Of a stretch of DNA of 24,946 nt, positions 1-7,207 are shown piece by piece. Numbering within the stretch: the stretch's first letter is position 1; each line of letters opens with the position of its first letter. The stretch is from NCBI GenBank assembly GCA_045660385.1, contig JAZRDT010000010.1:1-24946 (forward strand). Direction: 5' to 3'. A model generated the notes under the pieces. The model was not told the origin of the DNA. It did no database searches and worked only from the letters and a program-made list of their open reading frames with translations. The stretch comes from UBA1189 sp045660385 (GTDB taxonomy: Bacteria; Bacteroidota; Bacteroidia; Bacteroidales; Bacteroidaceae). A program made the translations under genes and the position numbers.

Positions 1-1
1 G

Positions 2-703
2 AATTCCAACACTCCGCGTCACCTCGCAGAGTTCTGGATGATTGAGCCCGAGGTAGCCTTCAACGATATCTTCGACAACATGCAGCTCGCTGAGGACTTC
101 ATCAAACACTGCGTACGTTGGGCACTCGACCACTGCTACGATGATGTAAAGTTCCTCAACGACATGTTCGACAAGGAACTCATCGCCCGCCTTGAAGGCG
201 TTATAAAGGAGGATTTCGTACGCCTCCCCTACACTCAGGGTATCGAGATTCTCGAGGCTGCTGTAACCAACGGTCATAAGTTTGAGTTCCCCATCTTCTG
301 GGGTGCTGACCTTGCTTCAGAGCACGAGCGTTACCTCGTAGAGGAGCACTTCAAGCGTCCCGTTATCCTCACCGACTACCCCAAGGAGATCAAGGCCTTC
401 TACATGAAGCAGAACGAAGATGGCAAGACCGTTCGCGCCATGGACGTACTCTTCCCCAAGATTGGCGAGATTATCGGCGGTTCAGAGCGTGAGGCCGACT
501 ATAATAAGTTGCTCACTCGCGTCGAGGAGCTCGGTATCCCCATGAAGGATATGTGGTGGTATCTCGACACTCGCAAGTACGGTACATGCCCTCACTCAGG
601 TTTCGGCCTCGGCTTCGAGCGTCTGTTGCTCTTTGTGACCGGTATGACCAACATCCGCGACGTCATTCCCTTCCCCCGTACTCCGAACAATGCAAACTTC
701 TAA
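2..703 (+). CDS. asnS: Asparaginyl-tRNA synthetase, C-terminal part (5' end outside window)
   Basis: Charges tRNA-Asn with asparagine in the cytoplasm; class II aminoacyl-tRNA synthetase. The reading frame is open from base 2, so the gene begins upstream and the ATG at 38 is an internal Met. Visible class II landmarks are motif 2 at the very start (NTPRHLAEFWMIEPE) and motif 3 near the end (GFGLGFERLLLFVTGMTNIR), followed by the typical ending DVIPFPRTP. An acidic insertion region of the AsnRS type (MDVLFPKIGEIIGGSERE, then RVEELGIPMKDMWWYLD) separates them. About 233 codons are present, roughly half of a usual 465-residue enzyme, and the catalytic C-terminal half looks intact. The product ends in NANF and is followed by a strong hairpin. 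The AspRS alternative is unlikely, because the IPFPRTP ending and the GSERE segment fit AsnRS. Confidence 0.96.
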   Translation, partial: NSNTPRHLAEFWMIEPEVAFNDIFDNMQLAEDFIKHCVRWALDHCYDDVKFLNDMFDKELIARLEGVIKEDFVRLPYTQGIEILEAAVTNGHKFEFPIFWGADLASEHERYLVEEHFKRPVILTDYPKEIKAFYMKQNEDGKTVRAMDVLFPKIGEIIGGSEREADYNKLLTRVEELGIPMKDMWWYLDTRKYGTCPHSGFGLGFERLLLFVTGMTNIRDVIPFPRTPNNANF

Positions 704-712
704 GGATGTATA

Positions 713-750
713 AATGAATCAGGGCTGCCATGAGGCGGCCCTGATTCATT
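713..750 (+). terminator. Hairpin terminator after asnS
   Basis: A 17-base left arm (713-729) pairs with 734-750 across a 4-base loop (ATGA), with one G-T wobble. It starts ten bases after the asnS stop codon. No clean T-run follows, so it may stabilise the 3' end rather than terminate in the classical way. The symmetrical arm would act in either direction. Confidence 0.65.
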
Positions 751-811
751 GTAGTTGTTATAGCTGGAGTAGTTTTTTATTCTATTGCTTTAATATCTTA
801 AATCTTATCCG

Positions 812-819
812 TACTTTTG
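812..819 (+). promoter_or_regulatory. -7 element (TACTTTTG) before rsmI
   Basis: TACTTTTG fits the Bacteroidota TAnnTTTG -7 box, 41 bases before the rsmI start. A TTG at 785-787 is upstream, but 24 bases away, longer than the usual 19-21, so the -33 element is uncertain. Confidence 0.5.
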
Positions 820-860
820 CAGTATAGTCAACGAATGAATCCTATTTAAATAAGAAAGCA

Positions 861-1547
861 ATGCCCGCAGGACGTTTATATGTTGTACCCACCCCCGTGG
901 GAAATCTGGAGGATATGACCTTCCGCGCAATCCGTATACTCAAAGAAGCCGATCTTATCTTGGCCGAAGATACTCGTACGAGTGGAATCTTGCTCAAGCA
1001 TTACGAGATAAAGAATACGTTGCAGTCTCATCATAAGTTTAACGAACACAAGACTATCGAACCTCTTGTACAACGTATGCTGGCTGGCGAAACCGTTGCG
1101 CTTGTCTCCGATGCGGGTACCCCCGCCATTAGCGACCCCGGTTTCTTGCTTGTCCGTGAGTGTGTGCGCCATGGAGTGGAGGTGCAGTGCCTTCCGGGTG
1201 CAACGGCTTTTGTTCCTGCGCTTGTCTCGTCGGGCCTGCCCAACGACCGTTTCTGTTTTGAGGGGTTCTTGCCACAGAAGAAGGGCCGGCAGACCCGTTT
1301 GCTCTCTCTTCAGACCGAGCATCGTACGATGATTTTCTATGAGTCGCCCTATCGATTGTTGAAGACCCTTACTCAATTTTCCGAGTATTTTGGTCCAGAG
1401 CGCGAAGTGGCCGTATGCCGAGAGATATCAAAGCTTCATGAGCAAACGGTGCGTGGCACACTGGCGGAGGTGATTGCTCACTTTACTGCTACAGAGCCTC
1501 GTGGCGAGATTGTAATCATTTTGGCGGGATGTCCCGACGCGAAATAA
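861..1547 (+). CDS. rsmI: 16S rRNA (cytidine1402-2'-O)-methyltransferase RsmI
   Basis: SAM-dependent tetrapyrrole-methylase-fold enzyme that 2'-O-methylates C1402 in the decoding centre of 16S rRNA. The N-terminus LYVVPTPVGNLEDMTFRA, the EDTR motif at about residue 36, the SDAGTPAISDPG segment near residues 83-94, the PGATAFVPALVSSGLP stretch and GFLPQKKGRQTR are all family hallmarks. At 228 residues it is shorter than the E. coli protein (about 286), and it lacks the extra C-terminal domain. The ATG at 861 sits 41 bases after a TAnnTTTG box and gives a standard N-terminus. Its stop lies 14 bases from the stop of convergent nadK, with no obvious terminator between them. Confidence 0.95.
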   Translation: MPAGRLYVVPTPVGNLEDMTFRAIRILKEADLILAEDTRTSGILLKHYEIKNTLQSHHKFNEHKTIEPLVQRMLAGETVALVSDAGTPAISDPGFLLVRECVRHGVEVQCLPGATAFVPALVSSGLPNDRFCFEGFLPQKKGRQTRLLSLQTEHRTMIFYESPYRLLKTLTQFSEYFGPEREVAVCREISKLHEQTVRGTLAEVIAHFTATEPRGEIVIILAGCPDAK

Positions 1548-1561
1548 TCGGCTGATCCCTT

Positions 1562-2434
1562 TTATTCTCTGGGGTCAGTTCCCCACATCATCTTCTTCTG
1601 TAATGTATGGAAGAAGGTGCTTCCTTCTTGTTTTACCACACGAGTGGTGTAAGGCGCTTTGCGTAGAGTGAGCGTAGTCTGTTCGGGATAGCTGTCGCTG
1701 ATGCCGTCTACGGCTACGAGGAAACTGCCGTTGCGGCTTTCGATCGTGAGCTGCAGGGTTTTGTCGTCAGCAATCACGAAGGGACGCACGTTGAGACTGT
1801 GCGGCGCTACAGCGGTAAGAACAAAGACGTCAGCTTGTGGATAAATGATGGGGCCACCGGCGCTGAGAGAGTAGGCCGTTGATCCCGTAGGAGTGGCTAT
1901 GAGCAGTCCGTCGCCCATATAGGTTGCTAAATGTTCACCATCAACCGTGGTGCGCACGGCAATCATCGACGAACTGTCATGTTTCGATACCGTGATCTCG
2001 TTCAGCGCATAGTGTGGGTGTGTGGTATCTCCGTTTAGTATGAGCTCGAGCAGGCTGCGCTCGCGTACCATATAGTGCCCTTCGTGCAGTTGTTCGAAGA
2101 AGTGCTCCATCTCATCGGCCGATACATCGGCAAGGAATCCCAAACGTCCCGTGTTGATGCCTATAATAGGTATTCCCGTGTTGCCTATGCTATGCGCTGC
2201 CTTCAGGAAGGTGCCATCTCCGCCGAGGCTGATGGCAAAGTCGATATGCTGAGCTGCAAAATCGTTGATGACGCCTACAGGCTGGAACGTGATATTTTGT
2301 CCATTACATAAGAAACGATAGTAATCGGGCGATGCGTATACCTCGTCGCCATAGTGGGCGAGGATGCGCAACAGCTGTTCGGCATGAGCCGACTTTCCGG
2401 TCTCGTGGGTGTTTCCAAATAGGGCGAAACGCAT
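1562..2434 (-). CDS. nadK: NAD kinase
   Basis: Phosphorylates NAD+ to NADP+ using ATP; a cytoplasmic enzyme and the only route to NADP in most bacteria. The 290-residue length is normal for the family. Diagnostic motifs are present: GGDGT at about residues 71-75 (ISLGGDGTFLKAAHSIG), INTGRLGFLADV, a YALNE motif where the NE substrate-binding pair is expected, and the glycine-rich block GDGLLIATPTGSTAYSLSAG followed by GGPIIYPQ. The ATG at 2434 begins MRFALFGN, a typical beta-strand start. It is divergent from pdxJ across a 241-base AT-rich gap holding candidate -7 boxes for both strands, and convergent with rsmI. Confidence 0.96.
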   Translation of the reverse strand: MRFALFGNTHETGKSAHAEQLLRILAHYGDEVYASPDYYRFLCNGQNITFQPVGVINDFAAQHIDFAISLGGDGTFLKAAHSIGNTGIPIIGINTGRLGFLADVSADEMEHFFEQLHEGHYMVRERSLLELILNGDTTHPHYALNEITVSKHDSSSMIAVRTTVDGEHLATYMGDGLLIATPTGSTAYSLSAGGPIIYPQADVFVLTAVAPHSLNVRPFVIADDKTLQLTIESRNGSFLVAVDGISDSYPEQTTLTLRKAPYTTRVVKQEGSTFFHTLQKKMMWGTDPRE

Positions 2435-2526
2435 GTTTTAAGTTAAAAATAAGAAATTAAGAATTAAAATTGTTAGTTAAACACTAATAATCAATCAACC
2501 AATTATCAATTATCGATTTATTGTGT

Positions 2527-2534
2527 TAACTTTG
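2527..2534 (+). promoter_or_regulatory. Candidate -7 element (TAACTTTG) for pdxJ
   Basis: TAACTTTG fits TAnnTTTG. It lies 141 bases before the chosen pdxJ start, which implies a long AT-rich leader. No clear TTTG is seen 19-21 bases upstream, so the call rests on the -7 box alone. Confidence 0.4.
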
Positions 2535-2650
2535 TACCGATTTTGCGTAAAATGCAAAATTCAGAGCAAAGATAGTGATAAACGAGCAAAATATAGAAAG
2601 CAAACATCGATATTTTGCAGCGAGCTACTCGCTATCTTCGCGATTTATTG

Positions 2651-2658
2651 CAAAGGTA
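2651..2658 (-). promoter_or_regulatory. Candidate -7 element (TACCTTTG, minus strand) for nadK
   Basis: Read on the minus strand, 2658-2651 is TACCTTTG, a good TAnnTTTG match. A second minus-strand match, TATCTTTG, lies at 2574-2567. Either could drive nadK with a 130-215 base leader. The promoters for nadK and pdxJ would then overlap back to back in this intergenic region. Confidence 0.35.
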
Positions 2659-2675
2659 ATACATTTTTCGGATTT

Positions 2676-3392
2676 ATGACGAAACTAAGCGTGAATATAA
2701 ATAAGGTGGCTACGTTGCGCAATGCGCGTGGTGGCAATAACCCTGATGTATGTCAGTTTGCCCGGGATTGTGAGTCGATGGGAGGTGAGGGTATCACCGT
2801 GCATCCCCGTCCCGACGAGCGTCACATACGTCGTGCCGATGTGTATGCGTTGCGTCCCTTGTTGTCAACGGAGTTTAACATCGAAGGCTATCCCAGTGCT
2901 GAATTTATTGAATTGGTGCTTCAGGTGAAGCCTGCACAAGTAACACTTGTCCCCGATGCCCCGGATCAGATAACCTCTAACCATGGTTGGGATACAATTG
3001 CACATCAGCAGTTCTTGACAGAAGTGGTAGCAACCTTCAAGGAGGCAGGTATACGCACCTCCATCTTCGTCGATCCCGACGTGGAGATGGTCAAGTATGC
3101 AGCCAAGGCGGGTGCCGATCGCGTGGAACTTTATACCGAACCTTATGCAGCAGGCTATGCCGCTAATCGCGAGCAGGCGATAGCCCCATACATCGTTGCA
3201 GCTCAAGCTGCACGACAGTGTGGTTTGGGACTCAATGCCGGTCATGACCTCAGTTTGGAGAATCTTGCCTACTTTGCCAAGCAGGTGCCTCATCTTGATG
3301 AGGTCTCTATCGGTCATGCGCTGATTTGCGATGCCCTCTATCTCGGGTTGGCCGAGACCATACGACGCTACAAAGCGTGTTTGAAAGATTGA
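2676..3392 (+). CDS. pdxJ: Pyridoxine 5'-phosphate synthase PdxJ
   Basis: Condenses 1-deoxy-D-xylulose 5-phosphate with 3-amino-2-oxopropyl phosphate to pyridoxine 5'-phosphate, the closing step of DXP-dependent vitamin B6 synthesis; TIM-barrel enzyme. The ATG at 2676 gives 238 residues, the family's usual size, beginning MTKLSVNINKVATLRNARGG, which matches the conserved PdxJ start. The frame runs upstream to a GTG at 2523, but that would add about 51 unrelated residues and overlap the candidate -7 box, so it is rejected. GEGITVHPRPDERHI carries the conserved His43 and Arg45, and Glu70 lies in FNIEGYPS. GADRVELYTEPYA, LNAGHDLSLENL and VSIGHALICDAL are further family blocks. It is followed after 29 bases by exbB on the same strand. 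Confidence 0.95.
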   Translation: MTKLSVNINKVATLRNARGGNNPDVCQFARDCESMGGEGITVHPRPDERHIRRADVYALRPLLSTEFNIEGYPSAEFIELVLQVKPAQVTLVPDAPDQITSNHGWDTIAHQQFLTEVVATFKEAGIRTSIFVDPDVEMVKYAAKAGADRVELYTEPYAAGYAANREQAIAPYIVAAQAARQCGLGLNAGHDLSLENLAYFAKQVPHLDEVSIGHALICDALYLGLAETIRRYKACLKD

Positions 3393-3421
3393 TATGTAAA
3401 TAGTTAAATTAATATTTAAAA

Positions 3422-4117
3422 ATGTTGTTATTACAAGCACAAATGGAACAGGCCGTGACCGAGATGGCCGAGAACCCTGTACTCACCGAAATGGTGGAGA
3501 CTGCAAATGAGATGAACCTTTGGGATATGGCTGTTAAGGGCGGATGGGTAATGATCGTACTCGCGCTTCTTTCGGTTATCTGTGTCTATATCTTTGTTGA
3601 GCGTTTAGCGGTCATCAAGAAGGCTTCCAAGGTGGATCCCGCATTCATGGAGCGCATTCGTGATTATGTGAAGACCGATGAATTGAAGTCGGCTATCAAC
3701 TACTGCCGTGTGATCAATACTCCCGCATCAAACATGATTGAGAAGGGGCTTGAGCGTCTTGATCGTCCTGCTGCAGAGGTGCAGGCAGCCTTGGAGAATG
3801 CCGGTAACCTCGAGGTTGCCAAGTTGGAGAAGGGGCTTTCCATTATGGCTACCATCTCATCCGGTGCTCCTATGATTGGTTTCTTGGGTACCGTTCTCGG
3901 TATGGTAAAGGCATTCTGGGAGATGGCCAATGCGGGTAACAATATTGACATCACCCTCCTCTCAAGCGGTATCTACGAAGCGATGATCACCACTGTAGGC
4001 GGTCTGATTGTAGGTATTATTGCCATGTTTGCCTATAACTATCTCGTATCCAGAGTAGGCGACGTGACCAACACATTGGAGGCGCAGACCCTTTCGTTCA
4101 TGGACCTCAAAAATTGA
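3422..4117 (+). CDS. exbB: MotA/TolQ/ExbB proton-channel family protein
   Basis: Inner-membrane channel subunit that, with ExbD, uses the proton gradient to energise TonB-dependent outer-membrane transport. In 231 residues there are three predicted membrane segments at about 41-60, 148-168 and 186-208, the ExbB/TolQ arrangement, with a large cytoplasmic loop between the first two. The conserved core GAPMIGFLGTVLGMVKAFWEM and the third-helix block EAMITTVGGLIVGIIAMFAYNYL are typical. An N-terminal hydrophilic extension of about 35 residues precedes helix 1. The gene follows pdxJ by 29 bases and precedes exbD and tonB, so a joint transcript is likely. The TolQ alternative cannot be excluded by family alone, but the tonB gene next door favours ExbB. 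Confidence 0.92.
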   Translation: MLLLQAQMEQAVTEMAENPVLTEMVETANEMNLWDMAVKGGWVMIVLALLSVICVYIFVERLAVIKKASKVDPAFMERIRDYVKTDELKSAINYCRVINTPASNMIEKGLERLDRPAAEVQAALENAGNLEVAKLEKGLSIMATISSGAPMIGFLGTVLGMVKAFWEMANAGNNIDITLLSSGIYEAMITTVGGLIVGIIAMFAYNYLVSRVGDVTNTLEAQTLSFMDLKN

Positions 4118-4121
4118 TATC

Positions 4122-4155
4122 TATAGCAATGTCAGAGACTCTGACTAATCTATAG
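4122..4155 (+). other. Imperfect hairpin between exbB and exbD
   Basis: CTATAG at 4122-4127 and 4150-4155 flank a tight palindrome GTCAGAGACTCTGAC (4131-4145). The outer and inner stems are separated by a symmetric 4-base mismatch. It lies in the otherwise uncoding 103-base gap, so it could affect transcript stability or the relative dose of ExbB and ExbD. Confidence 0.45.
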
Positions 4156-4182
4156 CCAGGGTCTTGCATTGCCCATTTATGC

Positions 4183-4214
4183 ATTCAATTTTCAATTTTT
4201 AATTTTCAATTTCA
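4183..4214 (+). repeat. AT-rich ATTTTCAATTTTTAA repeat tract
   Basis: A tract built from ATTTTCAATTT and TTTTTAATTTT words ends seven bases before the exbD GTG start. The same words recur at 11151-11185, overlapping the end of aroA. Confidence 0.6.
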
Positions 4215-4220
4215 TAAGTT

Positions 4221-4646
4221 GTGAGCTTAAAAAGAAGAAACAAAATATCGCCCGCCTTCAGCATGGCCTCCATGACGGATATCATCTTCTTGTTGCTGAT
4301 ATTCTTCATGATCACCTCTACCATGGTGACCCCCAATGCAATCAAGGTATTGCTTCCGCAGGGCAAGCAGCAGACTTCGGCGAAACCCCTCGCGCGAGTA
4401 ATCATCGATAAGGAGCTGAACTACTACACTGCTTTTGGTAATGAGGATGAGATGCCTATCGAGCCCGAGGAACTGACCGCTTTCCTTCAGGATTGCGCTC
4501 AGAAGGAGCCCGAGATGTATGTGGCCCTCTATGCCGACGAGCGTGTGCCCTATCGTGAGATTGTCAATGTATTGAATATAGCCAACGAAAACCAGTTTAA
4601 GATGGTGTTGGCTACCCGCAAACCGGATAAAAAGAAAAGACGTTGA
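4221..4646 (+). CDS. exbD: Biopolymer transport protein ExbD/TolR family
   Basis: Partner of ExbB in the proton-driven TonB motor; a single-pass inner-membrane protein with a periplasmic domain. It has 141 residues, the usual size. A short basic cytoplasmic tail (SLKRRNKISPAF) leads into one membrane helix at about 19-37, with the invariant Asp at residue 20 (MASMTDIIFLLLIFFM), equivalent to the proton-carrying Asp25 of E. coli ExbD. The start is GTG at 4221: an in-frame TAA at 4215 blocks any earlier start, and the next ATG (residue 15) would remove the conserved basic tail. The C-terminus KPDKKKRR overlaps the tonB start by four bases. Confidence 0.92.
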   Translation: MSLKRRNKISPAFSMASMTDIIFLLLIFFMITSTMVTPNAIKVLLPQGKQQTSAKPLARVIIDKELNYYTAFGNEDEMPIEPEELTAFLQDCAQKEPEMYVALYADERVPYREIVNVLNIANENQFKMVLATRKPDKKKRR

Positions 4647-5419
4647 AATTAGAGAGAAGTCAAATAATCGGAATCTTGGCAACACTTGTTGTGCATGTGC
4701 TCTTGGCGCTTCTGCTCGTGTTGCTGGTTATGCGCACTCCCATGCAGGAGGAGGAGAGCGGTATACCCGTGATGTTGGGTAATGCCGATCTGGCGCAGGG
4801 ATACACCGAATCGTACCAGTTTACCGAGGTCTCTTCTGTGAAGAGCGACGTGCCTAACATCCAGAATGCACCGCTCACGCAGCCTCAGCCTCAGGTCGAC
4901 GAACCCCTCATTACTCAACCCGACGAGCCCACTGTAGATATGCCTACTGCTGAGGAAATCGAGGCGCAGCGACGTGCCGAAGCAGAGCGTCAGGCTGCTG
5001 AGCGTATTGCACAGCAGATGGCCAGTGCTTTTGGTAAAGGAGCAGAGTCGGGCAGTAAGGGTGAGGCTGTAGAACCCGTTGCCGAGGGTTCGCAAGGCAT
5101 CGAGGAGGGAGCCGAAGAGGCTGAGAAGGCAACTGGAATAGGCGTGCAGGGTACGTTTGATTTGAATGGTCGTAGCATTTCGGGTTCTGGCTTGCCTGTG
5201 CCTGAGAAGAAAGTACAGGAGGAGGGTCGTGTAGTGGTAACCATTACTGTGAATCCCGCAGGTCAAGTCATTGCTACTAGTATTAACCTTCGTACCGATA
5301 CTTCGAATTCAGAGTTGCGTAAGGCAGCCGAAGATGCTGCTAAGCGCGCACGTTTCAATCAGATTGATGGTATCGATAACCAGACAGGCACCATCACATA
5401 TTACTTTAAGTTAAAATAA
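4643..5419 (+). CDS. tonB: TonB-family energy transducer
   Basis: Spans the periplasm and passes energy from ExbB/ExbD to outer-membrane TonB-dependent receptors. One N-terminal membrane segment lies at about residues 7-30 (IIGILATLVVHVLLALLLVL). A Pro/Glu/Gln-rich stretch follows (about 75-100, PQPQVDEPLITQPDEP), then an Ala/Glu/Arg-rich predicted helix (EEIEAQRRAEAERQAAERIAQ). The C-terminal domain at about 185-258 has the TonB-type sequence GRVVVTITVNPAGQVI and ends FNQIDGIDNQTGTITYYFKLK. The start appears to be TTG at 4643, overlapping the exbD stop as TTGA, which suggests translational coupling. The first ATG would delete the membrane anchor. The gene ends four bases before a MITE-like element. 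Confidence 0.88.
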   Translation: MKLERSQIIGILATLVVHVLLALLLVLLVMRTPMQEEESGIPVMLGNADLAQGYTESYQFTEVSSVKSDVPNIQNAPLTQPQPQVDEPLITQPDEPTVDMPTAEEIEAQRRAEAERQAAERIAQQMASAFGKGAESGSKGEAVEPVAEGSQGIEEGAEEAEKATGIGVQGTFDLNGRSISGSGLPVPEKKVQEEGRVVVTITVNPAGQVIATSINLRTDTSNSELRKAAEDAAKRARFNQIDGIDNQTGTITYYFKLK

Positions 5420-5423
5420 AGAG

Positions 5424-5675
5424 ATAATATAGATGTTTACCCATCATTAAATTCTCCTCCTAGATTAGGAGGAGTACCCTCGGAGAGGGGGAGGTGGTAC
5501 GACATGTATCATGAAATACCCCCTCCGCTTCGCTCCCTACCGGGTCCTCCGTCGTGCAGAGCACTGCACTCCCCTCGCTCGGCACGGCTTGGCATTTAGC
5601 CAACCCTCTATAGACCTTGCTACGCCCCCTAATTTAAGGGGACAATCTAGAGACCTAGGTAAACATCTATATTAT
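5424..5675 (+). repeat. MITE-like element, copy A (252 bp, deletion/mosaic variant)
   Basis: The ends are an 18-base perfect inverted repeat: ATAATATAGATGTTTACC at 5424-5441 and its complement at 5658-5675. Inside are an AGGAGGAG-type hairpin, the palindrome CCCTCGGAGAGGG, GGGGGAGGTGGTACG and TACCCCCTCCGCTTCGCTC, all shared in order with copies B (reversed) and C. It lacks the roughly 70-base GCCGACGCGG..GAAGGTC block found in B and C. It instead carries a private segment at about 5536-5625 with its own inverted words. It fills most of the 291-base gap between tonB and the DJ-1 gene, starting four bases after the tonB stop. No transposase is encoded. Confidence 0.8.
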
Positions 5676-5710
5676 TGCCAAAATAATTATAACCAAAAAT
5701 CTATACGAGT

Positions 5711-6259
5711 ATGAAGACAATGTATCTGTTTCTTGCCGAAGGTTTCGAAGAGATTGAAGCCCTCGCTCCCGTTGATGTAATGCGCCGTGCCGGACTTCGT
5801 GTTGTCATGGTGTCTACAACTGACAGTCTGGAGGTAAAGGGTGCTCACGGTATCCCTGTGGTAGCCGATGCATTGTTCTCACAACTCGACTATGCCGATG
5901 CGGCATTGCTTTTCCTTCCTGGCGGACTCCCTGGTGCAACCAACCTTGAGGCACACGAGGCCCTGGGTAAGCTGCTCGTGCAGAAGGCTTCCGAGGAGGT
6001 AGTCGTTTCAGCTATTTGTGCAGCGCCGCTCGTGCTTGGCGGTTTGGGACTGCTCGAAGGAAAGAGGGCAACCTGCTATCCCGGCTTTGAGGACACGATG
6101 AAGGGTGCCGAGTATACGGCCGCCAAGGTGACTTGCGATGGCAATATCTTCACAGCCTGCGGTCCCGGTGCAGCTTGGGAACTTGGCTTTACTTTCGTGG
6201 AGCACTTCTGCGGTGTTGCGAAGGCCGATGAGTTGAGACAAGGCATGCAGTTTAACTAA
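5711..6259 (+). CDS. DJ-1/PfpI (ThiJ/YajL) family protein
   Basis: Member of the DJ-1 superfamily of small flavodoxin-like proteins, including YajL-type chaperone/deglycase-related proteins. The exact reaction cannot be read from sequence. The 182 residues begin MYLFLAEGFEEIEALAPVDV, with the conserved Glu at residue 16 that pairs with the reactive Cys at 103 in the nucleophile elbow SAICAAPLVLGGLGLL. The blocks LLFLPGGLPGA (about 67-76), ATCYPGFED and TACGPGAAWELGF are all standard. The ATG at 5711 is used; the second ATG at 5720 would also leave the domain intact. It is separated from tonB by the MITE-like element and from ispD by 27 bases, so it is probably transcribed with ispD. Confidence 0.92.
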   Translation: MKTMYLFLAEGFEEIEALAPVDVMRRAGLRVVMVSTTDSLEVKGAHGIPVVADALFSQLDYADAALLFLPGGLPGATNLEAHEALGKLLVQKASEEVVVSAICAAPLVLGGLGLLEGKRATCYPGFEDTMKGAEYTAAKVTCDGNIFTACGPGAAWELGFTFVEHFCGVAKADELRQGMQFN

Positions 6260-6286
6260 CCGCTTCTATTCTCGCTCTCATCTACT

Positions 6287-6964
6287 ATGCAGAAATATGC
6301 CATCATCGTAGCAGGAGGCAAAGGACTGCGTATGGGTGGTGAACTGCCCAAGCAGTTTATCCCTATTGAGGGACGTCCGGTGCTCATGCGCACACTCGAC
6401 ACCTTCTATGCTTACGACAATTCCATCAAGATAATCCTTGTGCTCCCTGGCGATCATCAGTCCTACTGGAAGCAATTGTGCCGCGAGTATCAGTTTGCCG
6501 TCCCGCATCGTATAGCCAATGGCGGTGCCACCCGCTTCCATTCCGTGCAGAATGGTTTGTCCTTGGTCGATGCTGCTGAAGCATTGGTGGCTGTGCACGA
6601 CGGTGTGCGTCCCTTCGTGTCGCATGCCGTGATGGAACGCTGCTATCAAGATGCAGCCATGTTGGGAGCTGTAGTGCCCGTGGTCCCTGTCGTTGAGACC
6701 GTTCGTCAGGTTGTGGGGGAAACGTCAGTCACTGTTGACCGCAATGCTTATCGTTTGGTGCAGACCCCTCAAACCTTCCGTGCTTCCCTATTGCGTCGCG
6801 CCTATGAGCAACCCTACTGCGATGCTTTCACCGACGATGTCTCTGTTGTTGAGGCATTAGGTGAAGCTGTGCACCTTGTCGAAGGCAATCGGGAGAACAT
6901 CAAGCTTACGACTCCTTTCGACCTCACAGTTGCACGTGCATTGGTGGAGCAGGAAAATATTTAG
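6287..6964 (+). CDS. ispD: 2-C-methyl-D-erythritol 4-phosphate cytidylyltransferase
   Basis: Third step of the non-mevalonate isoprenoid pathway: joins MEP and CTP to give CDP-ME; cytoplasmic. Its 225 residues match the family size. The nucleotide-binding signature VAGGKGLRMGGELPKQF occupies about residues 9-25. GGATRFHSVQNGL, the VHDGVRPFV block, YRLVQTPQTFRASLL, FTDDVSVVE and the C-terminal EGNRENIKLTTPFDL are all diagnostic. The ATG at 6287 gives the expected beta-strand start (KYAIIVAGG). The gene is 27 bases after the DJ-1 gene and faces the TPR lipoprotein gene, with the 243-base gap between them almost entirely occupied by a MITE-like element. Confidence 0.95.
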   Translation: MQKYAIIVAGGKGLRMGGELPKQFIPIEGRPVLMRTLDTFYAYDNSIKIILVLPGDHQSYWKQLCREYQFAVPHRIANGGATRFHSVQNGLSLVDAAEALVAVHDGVRPFVSHAVMERCYQDAAMLGAVVPVVPVVETVRQVVGETSVTVDRNAYRLVQTPQTFRASLLRRAYEQPYCDAFTDDVSVVEALGEAVHLVEGNRENIKLTTPFDLTVARALVEQENI

Positions 6965-6968
6965 GTTT

Positions 6969-7198
6969 TAATATAGCTGTTTACCCAGGTCTCAATATTG
7001 TCCCCTTAAATTAGGGGGACGAGCGAAGCGGAGGGGGTATTTCCTGTAAAAGTCGTACCACCTCCCCCTCTCCGAGGGTAAGACCTTCGGTACTCCTTTG
7101 TGCCGATAAACCGGCAGTTGTCGCTACCGACGCTTTCATACCGCGTCGGCCTCCTAATCTAGGAGGAGAATTTAATGATGGGTAAACATCTATATTAT
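6969..7198 (-). repeat. MITE-like element, copy B (230 bp, reversed)
   Basis: Terminal inverted repeats are TAATATAGCTGTTTACC at 6969-6985 and the complement of TAATATAGATGTTTACC at 7181-7197, with one mismatch. On the minus strand it reads through the same ordered blocks as copy A but includes the GCCGACGCGG..GAAGGTC module (about 7083-7150). It starts four bases after the ispD stop and ends nine bases before the stop of the convergent TPR gene, so it is effectively the whole intergenic region and could serve as a two-way terminator. Confidence 0.8.
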
Positions 7199-7207
7199 TG
7201 CCAAGAT

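Noticed and set aside
2523..2675. Upstream GTG start extending pdxJ by 51 residues
   Set aside because: The extension is unlike PdxJ and overlaps a candidate promoter. The start at 2676 matches the family length and N-terminus.
4227..5266. Long minus-strand frames opposite exbD and tonB
   Set aside because: They are shadows of well-supported plus-strand genes and encode low-complexity Leu/His/Ser-rich sequence.
5511..5714. Plus-strand frame of 67 codons before the DJ-1 gene
   Set aside because: It lies inside MITE-like copy A and translates its hairpins. No domain, promoter or conservation is visible.
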